From the NCBI RefSeq assembly GCF_026210795.1, contig NC_089450.1:2542001-2606000 (forward strand): DNA of 64,000 nucleotides, given 5' to 3'. Positions 1 to 10,519 of this stretch are shown here, one piece after another; position 1 is the stretch's first letter, and each line of letters starts with the position of its first letter. The notes under the pieces are model-generated. The model saw nothing but the letters and a program-made list of their open reading frames with translations. It did no database searches and was not told the DNA's origin. The stretch comes from Rhizophagus irregularis. Its lineage: Eukaryota; Glomeromycota; Glomeromycetes; Glomerales; Glomeraceae. The position numbers and the translations under genes are program-made.

Positions 1-513
1 TAAAATAGTAATTTCTCCACACACAGTAACCTTAAATAAATAATTATTTCTCACACACAGAGTAAACAATGAATAGTTAAATAAAATTCTCATTCATTGA
101 AATTCATTGATACCGAATCTATTATGTTGATGCTTTATCAAAATTATATATATATATTATCTAAAAAAAGCATTTTTTTTTTCTTATGATCTTCTTTAGT
201 AATTTATACAAACAATAAGATGATGATCACACTTTCCAATGTCCATTATGATTAGCCACAAAAACAATGGAAAAGTTAAATGATAACAATGGACATAACG
301 TAATGATGGAGATTAAAAATAGGTACGATTAATAATTCTTTTTAGTAAGAATAGTTTTTTTTATTGGTGTGGAAATTTATTATAAATACGAGTTCTTTTA
401 AAGAATTTCTTAGTTTAATCCTATTTTAAAAAAAAATAAAAAATTAAAGAAAAAAATAAAAAAAATAAAAATAAAAAAAAAATTGAAAATAGGAAAAAAA
501 TATACGAAAAAAA
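1..513. other. AT-rich 5' flank of the first gene
   Basis: No gene is seen. The last 90 bases are almost pure A with scattered T and G, typical of an A-rich 5' leader. A TATA-like site lies at 381-388. Confidence 0.5.
381..388 (+). promoter_or_regulatory. TATA-like box TATAAATA
   Basis: TATAAATA lies about 126 bases upstream of the ATG at 514 and before an A-rich leader. The spacing suits a fungal core promoter, but AT-rich DNA produces such matches by chance. Confidence 0.35.
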
Positions 514-1236
514 ATGATTCAAATTGACGATACGAACTTACCAAACTTAACAAAAAATAACATGGCAATTAATCCTCTTCCAACGATCGAAAAAACTATT
601 AACAAACATTCTTCTCCTAAGAATGTCAATATAAATGCTAACAAAAACAAATTTAGTTCAGAACATCGCGACCGTCACAAAAATTGTATAATACCTCTCC
701 ACAAAACCTTTTTACTTTATTCAATTATTCAATTTCTTGAATTAATTTTTATCAACAAAAGAGCAAATCAAATCGGTATCGTACCGAAAGAACTTAAACC
801 ATCTCAATGCTTTTCCACAAAAAACCTAAATACTTTAATTTCCTCTCCGTTTCTCCTTCGTTCTCTTTGTAAATTCACTCAATGTCAAATTGCTGAAATA
901 ACTTATCGTGTAAAAGTATTTGATAAATTTCGTAACGAATTAACCAAATATCAAATGATGATTGATAATGCATCAAGATATGATACGGATATTTTAAATT
1001 TACAAAGTGAACAAGTGGAACAATGGCTTAAAATTGCTTTTGAAGGTTATAGTTGGTGGGATAAGAAAAAATCTAATAATTCAAAAAAAATAAATCAATA
1101 TGATTTTAATATGTGTAATATTAGGTTAAAAAATATTATAAAAAATAGAAAGCGTAAGGAAACTATAAAGAAAAAAAGAGAATTTTTACCTCATAATTTT
1201 AGGTTTGTCCCTTATAACCGGCCAGAATCTAAATAA
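514..1236 (+). CDS. hypothetical protein, basic C-terminus
   Basis: Intron-less frame of 240 residues from the ATG at 514, preceded by an A-rich leader and a TATA-like site. I do not recognise the family. The first 60 residues are Asn/Lys/Thr-rich and probably disordered. Residues about 66-150 contain alternating hydrophobic and basic stretches (FLLYSIIQFLELIF, then QIAEITYRVKVFDKFRNEL) that loosely recall the spacing of a divergent MATA-HMG box, but the box signature residues are not convincing. The C-terminus, about residues 180-235, is strongly basic (NRKRKETIKKKREF) and could be a nuclear-localisation or nucleic-acid-binding segment. No signal peptide is seen. Length and lack of in-frame stops support a real gene; expression is unproven. 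Confidence 0.6.
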   Translation: MIQIDDTNLPNLTKNNMAINPLPTIEKTINKHSSPKNVNINANKNKFSSEHRDRHKNCIIPLHKTFLLYSIIQFLELIFINKRANQIGIVPKELKPSQCFSTKNLNTLISSPFLLRSLCKFTQCQIAEITYRVKVFDKFRNELTKYQMMIDNASRYDTDILNLQSEQVEQWLKIAFEGYSWWDKKKSNNSKKINQYDFNMCNIRLKNIIKNRKRKETIKKKREFLPHNFRFVPYNRPESK

Positions 1237-2160
1237 CATTATCTGTGGGTTTGATTATTGAAGGATGAAGAATTATTATCAAAAGACATTTTTCAGTTTT
1301 CTATTTTTAATAATATGCGTGAACCAATAGTATTATTATTGTAAATTTGGCATAATTCTTTTTCTTTTATTCATTCATTCCTATACATAAGCTATTTATT
1401 CTTTCCACTACATAAGTAAGCTTTAAATTTTTTTTATTAAATAAAAAACAAAGATACTTATAAGCTAACATATTGAAATTGATAATACTTTTGGGTTTGC
1501 AGTAGTGTTGGTCTCCGTAAATAGTTGTAAGTTCAAAAGTCAAGTAAATATAATAGTTGTAAATCAGAATTACCATCTTTTAGGTAACCACAATAGTGTA
1601 ATATTTACAGCCAATTTACAGCTTACGTTTATAATATTACAACTACTAAAAGTTGTAATTCGATATATAATAATCGTTACTTACGGCAACCAACCTTAGT
1701 TTGCAGTTGCAGTTGCGTTTAGGCATCTCATTATACGTTACAATATATACAAAAAGTAACGAATGTGTATGCAAATTACTGAAATAACGATTTTTATATG
1801 TTCTTAAAAAAATCGCTTTATCGTGAAATTCGTTATATCGCATAGTCGTTATATCGAGTTCTGACTGTAAAGAATTAAATCCAAAATTAACATGATACCG
1901 GCAGATACTGGCATTTTCTTGGAAAATAATTTATATTATTTCAAAAAATTTTTTTTTATTGTTTTTTTCAAATTTTAACTTCTTAAAATGTCAATTTAAC
2001 TAATAAAATTTTTGTATTAAAAAATTCAGTATTTTTCATTTCGTTATTTTGTCTTTGTCTTATGAAGTGTCGAGATTATAAAATTTTGGTATTGAAACTC
2101 TTTCGGAATTATGATTATAATCTTTTCGAGTTTTAGCAACCCATCACGCGCTAAACGGAC
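1237..2160. other. intergenic, no gene seen
   Basis: Short overlapping frames on both strands start at non-ATG codons or lack protein-like composition. Nothing recognisable. Confidence 0.4.
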
Positions 2161-2705
2161 TAAACTTAATTCTGGCCGGTATTAATGGGAGCGTGTAGTA
2201 ACGTGATTTATAATAAGACTATCAATGGCGCAAAATTTAAAATATGAAAAGCCCAAGAACAAAGTACTTTAGTTTGAATAATTATGTATTATTTTGTTAT
2301 TATTTTTGTAAAGGCATGTGAAAACATACCTATAGAATTCAAATATATTAAATCAATAAATGATGATAAAATGCTTTTTTTAAAAAAAAATAATATTATG
2401 TTTTCCAGTAGAGAGATTCTAAACTTTCACTAATAAGCGATTCGCAAACTTTTTGGAACTTCTTTTGATATTTTCTCCAAAATATAATATTTGAGTCTAA
2501 ATAAAACTATACCTGGTGAACTCTCAGGTTCCAAGCAAAAGGTAAGAAAATAATATATTTTTTTTAATAGTATTTAGTAATTTACAAATGTTTTATTAGA
2601 CACGGACGTACTGAATAGCACAAAAAATTTTTTGCGCCATGATAGTCAATTGAAAGTCACGTGATTACATTCCCTTTGAAATTTGGCCAGAGTTAAAACC
2701 TTTAC
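2161..2705. mobile_element. inverted-repeat element with GGCC/TCACGTGA-type ends
   Basis: The segment 2161-2240 is an imperfect inverted copy of about 2630-2705. Matching blocks in order are CTGGCCGG/GGCCAGA, ACGTGAT/TCACGTGAT, GACTATC/GATAGTC and ATGGCGCAAAA/TTTTGCGCCAT. About 390 bases with no frame lie between the arms. A third partial copy of the arm (about 2712-2768) follows directly. This is the structure of a non-autonomous TIR or foldback element. No target duplication was identified. Related arm fragments occur near 3124, 5968, 9119, 23982 and 33171. Confidence 0.6.
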
Positions 2706-2763
2706 TTAGGTCAAATTAATTTCGGCTGGAATTAATATGCTCGGCGGTCACAAAAAATCGTCA

Positions 2764-2967
2764 TCACATGATCAAATAATTTCTATTGTGTTCATCCCCA
2801 TGTCGGCTGATTGTGAGATACGAATAATTCCGTTTACTTAATTTAGTCTCATTAAGTATCCTGCATCCGGATATAAACTTAATATTGGAATACACGTCTG
2901 TTGCTTTAACGCTTATAAAATTATGATATGAAATCAGAATGAGCGAAAAGATCAACTTTGATAACAT
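2764..2967 (-). CDS. small putative secreted protein (67 aa)
   Basis: ATG at 2965-2967, 67 residues. The N-terminus looks like a signal peptide: one Lys at position 4, a hydrophobic core LIFSLILIS, and a plausible cleavage after SVKA near residue 22. The mature part is about 45 residues with one Cys. It carries a dibasic KR near residues 46-47 within KLSKRNYSYL, the type of site cut by Kex2-like proteases. Small secreted proteins with Kex2 sites are a recognised class in arbuscular mycorrhizal fungi, but I do not recognise this sequence. Its stop lies at the edge of repeat-like DNA (TCACATGATCA), so the gene could be chance or transposon-associated. No splice partner was found. Confidence 0.35.
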   Translation of the reverse strand: MLSKLIFSLILISYHNFISVKATDVYSNIKFISGCRILNETKLSKRNYSYLTISRHGDEHNRNYLIM

Positions 2968-5499
2968 GCATTAAATACTGTATCAAAAATCACTTCCGTC
3001 ACAATTAGTTAGTAATACGAACTTTAATTGAATTTCAATGAAAGTAATATAATTTTTGAGTCATCATTTTTTATACAACGAAGTATTGCTAAAGTTGCTA
3101 AAGCTCACCGGCGGTGATTGTCGTTAATTCTGGCCAAAAATTATAATTTCGGCCAGAGCTACGTAAAATTATAAAAAATTAAAAAATGTGGTGGTTGTTA
3201 CCGTTAATTTTGAAAAATCAAAAATTCACGTTTTTCTCAAAATCTATCCAAATAACAAGTCTTTCTGATCTAATAAAACTTTTTTCTCATAAATTTACAT
3301 GTAATCATGTAATAAATATCATAGTTAAGGGAGTTAAGGGTAAGTTTTAAAAATTGAACCAGTGATAACCGCTGATGATATTAGATAATCCCATTTGTTT
3401 TTTCGAATTATTAATTTATTACTATATATATTATTAAAAAAAAAAGAAAGAAATTTTAGAAATTACAGTATAATATAAAGGGATTTGTTCTAGAATATAC
3501 TATATTTTACTTAAAGAAGTTCTATTAAACAATGACAACAAATTTTTTTAATTTGGAATTGTGTAATATTTGTAATGAAAATAAGCATATCAAGGTCAAT
3601 AAAATCAATGTTAGTATACAAATTTTACAACTAAATATTTCATGCCTGAATGAGAGTTATGGGGAAGAGGCGTATCAGCAGTAAACAATACAGTGTCTTG
3701 AGTGAAATGAACTAATGGCTAATATTATTAGTTTAAATATTTCCTTTTTTATACAAAAAGTTAGTTACTCAAATTAATATATTTAATAAAAGTTAAAAAA
3801 ATTAGGAAAGTTGGCTTAAAAATATGAAGAGCCATTTTGTGCTCATCATTTCTGTTGTACAACAGTACAAAATCTCATGCTTGTGACCCTTTTCTATTAA
3901 AATTCTGTATATCATTTTTATATAAATTGGATTTACATAAAATTATAATATAATATTAATTTATTTAAAAAAAATTAAATTGTAAACGATAATACAATTA
4001 AATATAAAAGTCGATAACGAAAAAAAAAAAATTGCTAGGTCAAAATGTTATGAAATTTACGAATATTTGAAAAATTAAAAATCGATTTTTCATAGATAAT
4101 AATAATAAAAAGAAAAGTTCATAATTGTTAAAGAGAACTTATTGTGAGGAAAATTTATATCTTAGAAGGCTTAGTAGCGCATACTTATTATTTAAACATA
4201 AATGAAAATAAATTTTCGGAATACGTATACGTATCCGAAAATACAAAACGAAAATAAAATAAGCGAATATTGACGAAATAAAATGTGATGTGTTCACAGT
4301 ACCGGGCCATTATAAAGTTATTGTTTTAATATTACGTATTGCTACATTTATTTCGTCGAAGCATTGAAATAAATGTGACCTAATTTTTGAGGGTTAATTG
4401 ATATTTATTAAAAATATAATTTATAAATAATAAAATAATTTAATGAACGTGTAATAAAAATCGTATTAGCTTACCCAGTAGTGATGATTCGCGAATAAAA
4501 TTCACATTTGCACATTTTTATATTCTTAAAAAAAAAAGAATAGCATAAACTAAGAAATTTTCATATTGGTAGCTTTGATATTGCAAATTGCTACAAAGTT
4601 CGATATTGAGAAAAAATTCAGAGTTTAAATATCTTTTTTTTTTTTTGATTCATTCTGAAATAAATAAAAAGCCACTTACATATTTTATCAACACAAATCG
4701 CAAAATAAGTGATTACATACTCTCTATAAATACTTATTAATCTTTATTCATTCATATACGATGGAAATAAATGGAGTTACAATTTTTATAATTTGCAGTT
4801 TTGATCCGTAAAGAGATCGGAGTACGGAACCGATATTGGGTATTTTGGGTATTTACGTCAACTGTCTAACGATGGTAGATCTTAATTAAAATGTTTGTGT
4901 AGCTGAAAAATGATGAAATATTGTTCTACTTCGATGAATTAATAATTATGATAAATTTTTATTTCGATATAAATAAATTTTCTTTTTTTTTCTCTAAAGC
5001 GAATGGTATTACAAGTAGTATCCAATCAAATTAGTATATCTTCAACCGATTTTTAAAACCGTGTCACTACAGTCACTACAGTGCATCTAACTAAAGATCG
5101 GCGATGAAATTATAAAATCGTCGAAGAAATGATAGAGTTTTGAATCTAAACAAAACATTGGCGTGAAAATTCATAACGCTTTTATGATGCATCCGAAATC
5201 ATTCATAAAATGGACGTTTAGATCACGATCTAAAAAACTTTTCATTTTGAAATCAACGAAATCGAACAAAAATTTTGTCAGATGACTATCACCAATTATT
5301 ATTTTTATTACTTCAACTCCTTTTAAATTAATTAGTGTTACATACAATTTGCTTACATTATTTCGAAAGATAATTAATCAACTTATTATTGGTAATCTAA
5401 ATTATTATTATTCATCACTTTATCTAATACGTTAAGAGATTAAATGAAAAATTATTTATAATATAGGACAATCCCAATCTATCCTAAGGTATTGATTGA
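2968..5499. other. intergenic, no gene seen
   Basis: Very AT-rich with long A/T runs. A GGCC-type arm fragment lies near 3124-3160 (CTGGCCAAAAATTATAATTT then CGGCCAGAG, itself a short inverted pair). No frame with protein-like composition. Confidence 0.4.
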
Positions 5500-5639
5500 T
5501 TTGTATGATACACTAGATACATAAGGACCTATCAAAGGCGCCATAAAATTCAAGGCCAATTTTATACAAGGTTCATTCTATATCATTATCGTCGGAATTA
5601 TAAATAAAATTTCCCAAAAAATGATGTCAATTACGTCAT

Positions 5640-6160
5640 AATTTTGTCTATATAATCACATGACCAGGTCAAATGACTTGGTCATTTCGCTGAGGATTGC
5701 TATATTGTTGCGCAGACTTGTGGGTTGATTGTTAGTTTTAAAGTTGCTTTTGACTCATGTATTTGTTGTCTAAGTAATTTGTACTTCAATTTGGTTTTTT
5801 CTGAAACAAAAAATAAAAATAAAAATATATTGTTGCGCAGAACACAGCCACAAAAATTACAATCTTTAATACGAAAGCTAGCAGAGTAGCAGTGACTCAA
5901 ATGACTGATCACGTGCAATTGTCATTTGGGTCATTTCAACACTAAATGACGAATGACCTAGTTACATCATAATTCTGGCCAAAATTATTTAGATAAATTT
6001 ATCACGTGACATTGATTTGTAATTCTGGCCAGCATCATGGCAGCCTTAAACTCAAATGCATGGTCTATCAAGAAGACTAGTCGTACAATATCAAGATCAA
6101 TACTTTTGCCATTCAGGGGTCATTTCAAATGACTATCTGGTCATTTCCATTAGTGTAGGA
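5640..6160. repeat. clustered AAATGAC/GTCATTT inverted motifs with GGCC arms
   Basis: AAATGAC and its complement GTCATTT recur in both orientations at about 5663-5680, 5898-5950 and 6118-6150. The phrase ATATTGTTGCGCAGA occurs near 5702 and 5827. Two CTGGCC arms (about 5971 and 6025) and TCACGTGA at 6002-6009 lie inside. It looks like one or more nested degenerate foldback elements; exact borders are not resolved. Confidence 0.4.
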
Positions 6161-6416
6161 CAAGAATCAGCCAGAAGAATATGATATAATTTTCAATTGA
6201 CCTAATTTAAGAAATATAGTGAACTTAATTTTTTGTAAAATTTTGCTTTAACTGCTATTATTATATTTAAAAGAAAATATATTCAAATTCGACAACAACG
6301 ATCGTCTGATTTATTTCATATTCTTGACTTTATTCACAGTTAAGAAATTATTTTATGTCACAAATATGTGTAAATTAAGAAGATGAATATTGAGCCACGT
6401 TTATAAAATTTTACGC

Positions 6417-6424
6417 AGTCACAT
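6417..6424 (+). repeat. left 8-bp target-site duplication AGTCACAT
   Basis: Identical to 6942-6949 on the other side of the hAT-like element. Confidence 0.8.
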
Positions 6425-6941
6425 AGGGCCCCTGAATACACTGATAGAAACCTCGTTGTACGGATTTGATAATTTAGTGTTGAAGTTCCGCGGTTCTTAT
6501 TGTACGGATATGAAAAGTTTAGAGTAACAAACAGATTTACCTTGTTGTACGGATTTACAATAAAAATTACCTCCGTGTACAGATTTACTCCAGAATTAGG
6601 GGGTTCGACGTACAAAATTCATATAAATATACTTTTTATCATGTTTTTTTTTGTCAATTAATTTATCATAAATATGAATCTCAGAAACTTAAATTCGTCC
6701 AACATAGATAGAAGTGAAACATTGATGAAATCAAAAAAAAAAAAAAAAATAGTCAAGAAAATCCAAATATTCAAATAATAATATAAAAAATTTTTGTGAA
6801 GCTCGTATAGATTGAATTTTCAAAAAATTTATTATTAAAAAAAGTTCAGTGTACGGATAAATATAAGGCCTGAAGGTTAATTAATGTACGGATATATAAA
6901 ATTTTGTCCGTGGAAGTTTCATTAGCGTATTCAGGGGCCCT
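6425..6941. mobile_element. non-autonomous hAT-like transposon (517 bp)
   Basis: The left end AGGGCCCCTGAATACACTGA and the right end are inverted copies over about 28 bases with a few mismatches. The element is flanked by the perfect 8-bp duplication AGTCACAT. An 8-bp duplication with GGGCC-rich termini is the hallmark of the hAT superfamily. Inside both subterminal regions TGTACGGAT is repeated (near 6456, 6499, 6545, variant 6574, then 6851 and 6886), the usual arrangement of hAT transposase-binding repeats. No transposase frame is present, so it must have been moved in trans. The intact duplication suggests a fairly recent insertion. Confidence 0.85.
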
Positions 6942-6949
6942 AGTCACAT
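6942..6949 (+). repeat. right 8-bp target-site duplication AGTCACAT
   Basis: Identical to 6417-6424. Confidence 0.8.
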
Positions 6950-7484
6950 GCATAAATTTAATAATACAGCGAAATTATTTTTTTCGCATATGCGTGCCGA
7001 TCTTTGCCAAATTTTCTAATTCTCAATTTTTTTACATTTTTGGCGCAAACCTTTATGTGCCTATTGTAACACTTTTAAAAACCATATAGTATGCGTATTT
7101 TACAATTTTATTTATTATATCAAAAAAAGTTTAGAATACTGGTTTTGACTTTTATATGGGGATGCGATATTTCGCGGGTGCGATAAAACAAAAACCCAAA
7201 TTATTATTATTTCAAAGGAAATTCCGAATCTTATATGACAAATATGTATCGAATTTCATTGTGTACAGCATATATTAATAAAAGAAAGAAAATCAATATT
7301 ATGGGGTGTCTGGATTATAAAATTCGGAATTCGTACAAAATCACACGAAGTTTCATTATATTGAATTTTAAAATTTGCATACTATAGTAGGAATAATCAA
7401 TAAATTATCCTAAAAAAATTTTACTTACTAATACATTTGTATTATCGTGTGTAGTAATGGAGTAACAAAATCTAAAGAAAAAAA
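6950..7484. other. intergenic, no gene seen
   Basis: AT-rich, no supported frame or repeat. Confidence 0.4.
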
Positions 7485-7748
7485 AACGTATAAAATCTGA
7501 ATGAAAGCTGTATAAAATCTAAATGAAAGTTGTCTAAAATCTAAATGAAAGTTGCATAAAATCCTAAATGTAAGTTGTATAAAATCAAATGAAAGTTGAA
7601 TGAAATTGCATAAAATTCTAAATGAAAGTTGTATAAAATCTAAATGAAATTGCATAAAAATCTAAATGAAAATTGTATAAAATCTAAAATGAAATCTAAA
7701 TGAAGTTGTATAAAATCCTAAATGAAAGTTGTATTTGTACAAAATCTA
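7485..7748. repeat. minisatellite, about 22-bp degenerate unit
   Basis: About a dozen tandem units of the form TATAAAATCTAAATGAAAGT with base changes and small length changes (CTAAAT, CCTAAAT, GCATAAAA, GTCTAAAA variants). It lies 3' of the Asn-rich gene at 7816-8358, starting about 70 bases beyond its stop. A minus-strand frame through the array is an artefact of the repeat. Confidence 0.8.
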
Positions 7749-7815
7749 TGGCCAGAAATTGTTTTATACTGATTATGGTAAAAAAGATGGATTTGAATTA
7801 TTATAAGGTATTATT

Positions 7816-8358
7816 TCAGTTGTTAACGTTAAAGGAATGATTTAAGTAAGCATAGACCTGCTGAAGCTGGTGATTTTGAATATCTGAGTTAGTTGCTGGT
7901 ATAACAATAATGTTTGTCTGAGGAGAATTAATATGAAAAATATTGGACTGTGGTAAATTTTGATTAATATGTTGCGGGTAAAACTTTTGATAATTATGAC
8001 GAGAAATATTATTTGAATCATATTGTTGATAATGACTATTGTTAAAAATGCAGTTGGAAGTGGATTGCTGGTTATGGTTAAAAGAGTCATATTGTTGATG
8101 ATTATGATCAGGGGAAATAGTAATATTATTATTGCCATTAGACGTGGATTGCTGATGATTTTGATAAATGTCGCTCAAAGCGTCATATTGCTGATTGGAA
8201 ATGGGTTGCTGATCAGCATTATTAATGTTATTGCTGTATGTTGCTGGCACGTATGTATCATTCATTACTCTCTCTTGAGTAATAAATTTATTAGTAAGAA
8301 TTGATTCGCAGTCATCATTATTACTAAAATTATTTTGTGAATAATTATTATTACTCAT
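7816..8358 (-). CDS. Asn/Gln-rich prion-like protein, family member 1
   Basis: Single-exon frame of 180 residues, ATG at 8356-8358. Very rich in Asn, Gln and Ser, with HQQYDS and QQSTSN repeats in the middle (about residues 65-125). The C-terminal block, about residues 141-176, is hydrophobic and conserved in paralogs: QSNIF, INSPQTNIIVIPATNSDI, then LQQVYAYLNHS. No signal peptide, transmembrane segment or known domain. A TATATAA-like site is at 8433-8439 on the minus strand. The leader shares CATCAAT...CAACAATTTA with the member at 27386. Function unknown; composition suggests a prion-like or assembly-prone protein, which is inference. The same segment continues rightwards into degenerate exon-like DNA also found next to the 55-kb member. 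Confidence 0.7.
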   Translation of the reverse strand: MSNNNYSQNNFSNNDDCESILTNKFITQERVMNDTYVPATYSNNINNADQQPISNQQYDALSDIYQNHQQSTSNGNNNITISPDHNHQQYDSFNHNQQSTSNCIFNNSHYQQYDSNNISRHNYQKFYPQHINQNLPQSNIFHINSPQTNIIVIPATNSDIQNHQLQQVYAYLNHSFNVNN

Positions 8359-8432
8359 GTTTTATTTTTTCTTAAATTGTTGAAATGATAAATTGATGAA
8401 TATTTCTTTTTATGTTGAAAAACTTCAAGTTA

Positions 8433-8439
8433 TTATATA
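8433..8439 (-). promoter_or_regulatory. TATA-like box of Asn-rich gene 1
   Basis: TATATAA on the minus strand about 75 bases upstream of the ATG. The four family genes each have such a site 40-100 bases before the start. Confidence 0.4.
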
Positions 8440-9334
8440 AAAATTTTTGTCCGCAGCAGACCGTTCTGCCACATGTTTTTTGTTATTATCCAGAACAAAA
8501 AAAAACTTCTTTTTTTTTCGGAGAAAGAAATTTCCGCCGTTGTGCAATATATTTTTTTAAACAATTGTCATATTTTAATTGTTGTTATATTAATAAAATT
8601 TTGAAAAAACTTCTTTGTTAAGCTCATTATATTATTTTCTTTTATACTTACTGCGATGTCATTATATAATGCATAAAAACTTTATTTTAATACAAAATCA
8701 TATATTATCCACGCCAATTTAAAATAATTTTGAAACTTTTAATTTGATAATTAGTATTTAAAAACTCGCGTCCCATGAATTCATTAGGAATATTAAAACT
8801 TCTAGAATTATCGATCAATTAATTCTTAAATCAGGTATGTTCTAAAGTACTATAGGCAGCGTTGATTTGTAGAAGAGTGTGAAATATTTTATAACTGTAT
8901 ATGATTAATGTTTAAATTCCAAAGACCATCATTATTTTTTTTTTCTTTGTTTAGTTTGTTATTATTCCATTTATTATAAGAAATATATTTAGGTAAATTA
9001 TAAATACTAATAGAGAAATGAAAAGTGCAAATGGCGTAAATTATAGAATTTTCAATGAAAATTCAATAAAACTATAACTTGTGCAACATCGTACAACGTA
9101 TGTTCTAAGCGTGTAATATCACGTGAATTTATGGCCGGAATTACGGCATTAAGAATTTAACTATAAATAATTCTAAATTAGGATGACTGGAATTTTTATG
9201 CACAGCCGCAATTTTGTTTTATTAGCTTGTTTAATAGTTATTGAATTGCCCAATTCGAATCTGCTTAGACTTTAGACCATGATTTCTTTTTGGTACCTTT
9301 TATCGTTGTTTACAAAACCGTGCGACCCTAAAGC
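8440..9334. other. intergenic with one GGCC/TCACGTGA arm
   Basis: No gene seen. At 9119-9147 TCACGTGA is followed by TGGCCGGAATTA, an isolated arm of the family seen at 2161-2705. Confidence 0.4.
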
Positions 9335-9561
9335 TGATTATTGACGATTTCTGAAAGAATTCTTGCAGAAACCCCAATTAAGAATGTAACCAACGTTTTT
9401 CCTAAATCATTACTTCTGTGTAATTACACTTCGGAGCTAATTCCGCGAATTACTAATGAATTCATAAAAATTTCTAAATGCGGTAAAAGAATGATTTTAA
9501 GGGAAATACTTAAATAGTTGGGATTTCTGCAAGAATTCCTTCGGAAATCGTTAATAATTGG
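9335..9561. mobile_element. foldback (long inverted repeat) element
   Basis: Arm 9335-9378 is inverted at about 9518-9561. Both contain GAATTCTTGCAGAAA (or its complement TTTCTGCAAGAATTC) and ACGATTTC. Weaker pairing continues inward (CTAAATCATT against AATGATTTTA), so nearly the whole 227 bases can fold. No frame and no clear target duplication. Confidence 0.6.
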
Positions 9562-9984
9562 TTTTCTTCTGAATATTTTGAAAACTGGTTTTCTTTTGCG
9601 CTTTATAGTTGGTAACGATAGAAAAGTCTTTTTTTTTTAGTACAAAGAAACTATAAAATGAAATTGTTGTTAAAAGAACAAATTCTTCTCTTGCTTTTTA
9701 ACTTCATTTAGCTGAGATAAGGCTTCATATATCTAATGCGGAAGTAGGAACATGCAGCAACGTTTGGTTTAGGTACTTTTTCTTAGTTTTATAATACAAA
9801 GGACTTGCTAAAGTTATCATAATAAACGGTTATCTAATTTAAATTGTATGAAAGTTATCTCTTTATAATCGTGAAAACGTGCGTGGTACGACTGGTGCAC
9901 CTTAAAATATCCGTCCGTTGTATATATTATAAAATTTTTTCATTATTATTGTTTAATGAATAGTAAATCTAATACTTCTTAGTA
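9562..9984. other. intergenic, no gene seen
   Basis: AT-rich, nothing recognised. Confidence 0.35.
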
Positions 9985-10278
9985 TTGTGTTCTGTAGATG
10001 ATTTAGAATCAAATGTATATTTTTCGATGCAACTCGAAGTGTCTCAAGGATTAGAACTCAATATCATGGCTGAAAGTATTGATCAAAATATTAGAAATAA
10101 AATGAGCAAAAATATGTGTTTGGGTACTTACTATGATAATATTCAACTTTTAATAAAAATTACTAGTTTACATGCCAATGTCAAAATTTCATCACTTTTG
10201 AACTATCCCGTGATTTTAGTTCCAGAATTTACCAGCGGTAAATATTCGTTATTCGTTACACGCAGCCGCTTTTCCTGA
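9985..10278 (+). CDS. possible coding fragment (hypothetical)
   Basis: Open frame of 97 codons that begins at a TTG; the first ATG is at codon 15. The composition is protein-like (SMQLEVSQGLELNIMAES, then KITSLHANVKISSLLNYPVI). It overlaps an equally plausible minus-strand frame at 10203-10412, so at most one is real over the overlap. It may be an exon or remnant of a gene whose other parts lie in 10.5-11.5 kb. No family recognised. Confidence 0.2.
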   Translation: MCSVDDLESNVYFSMQLEVSQGLELNIMAESIDQNIRNKMSKNMCLGTYYDNIQLLIKITSLHANVKISSLLNYPVILVPEFTSGKYSLFVTRSRFS

Positions 10279-10412
10279 TTTGCCCATACTTCAAAAAAAG
10301 TATAAATAGTATAAATATTCCCATGTTCATCCAATTCCTTTACGTTAACTTTAATTTGTAAATCGGAAACACCGTTAATAAAATTCTCATATAATAACTC
10401 GATTTTCCGCAT
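10203..10412 (-). CDS. possible coding fragment (hypothetical)
   Basis: Frame of 69 codons from an ATG at 10412, with protein-like composition (VNVKELDEHGNIYTIYTFFE then NQEKRLRVTNNEYLPLVNSG). It is antisense to part of the frame at 9985-10278. It may be a first exon; a GT occurs in GCTGGTAAAT near its end. No family recognised. Confidence 0.25.
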   Translation of the reverse strand: MRKIELLYENFINGVSDLQIKVNVKELDEHGNIYTIYTFFEVWANQEKRLRVTNNEYLPLVNSGTKITG

Positions 10413-10519
10413 TTGTCTTTTATTAATTTAATTTGCTTGATCGTAAATTAAAAAAATAAGAAGTATTATTTAATCAAAGAAGCAACTTCTTAAGATTCCC
10501 ACCCAAAGTAAGTATTTGT

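Noticed and set aside
6358-7089. Frames overlapping the hAT-like element
   Set aside because: They cross the element borders and have no transposase features.
7428-7655. Minus-strand frame through the 22-bp minisatellite
   Set aside because: Repeat artefact; starts at a non-ATG codon.
7485-7748. Tandem array considered as a CRISPR-like array
   Set aside because: Units are contiguous and degenerate without unique spacers, and the genome is eukaryotic.
7842-8304. Long frames overlapping Asn-rich gene 1 on both strands (7842-8138 minus, 8023-8304 plus)
   Set aside because: Asn/Gln codons (AAT, CAA) in other frames read as Ile/Thr/Leu/Val, so such frames are expected shadows. Family conservation supports only the 7816-8358 frame.
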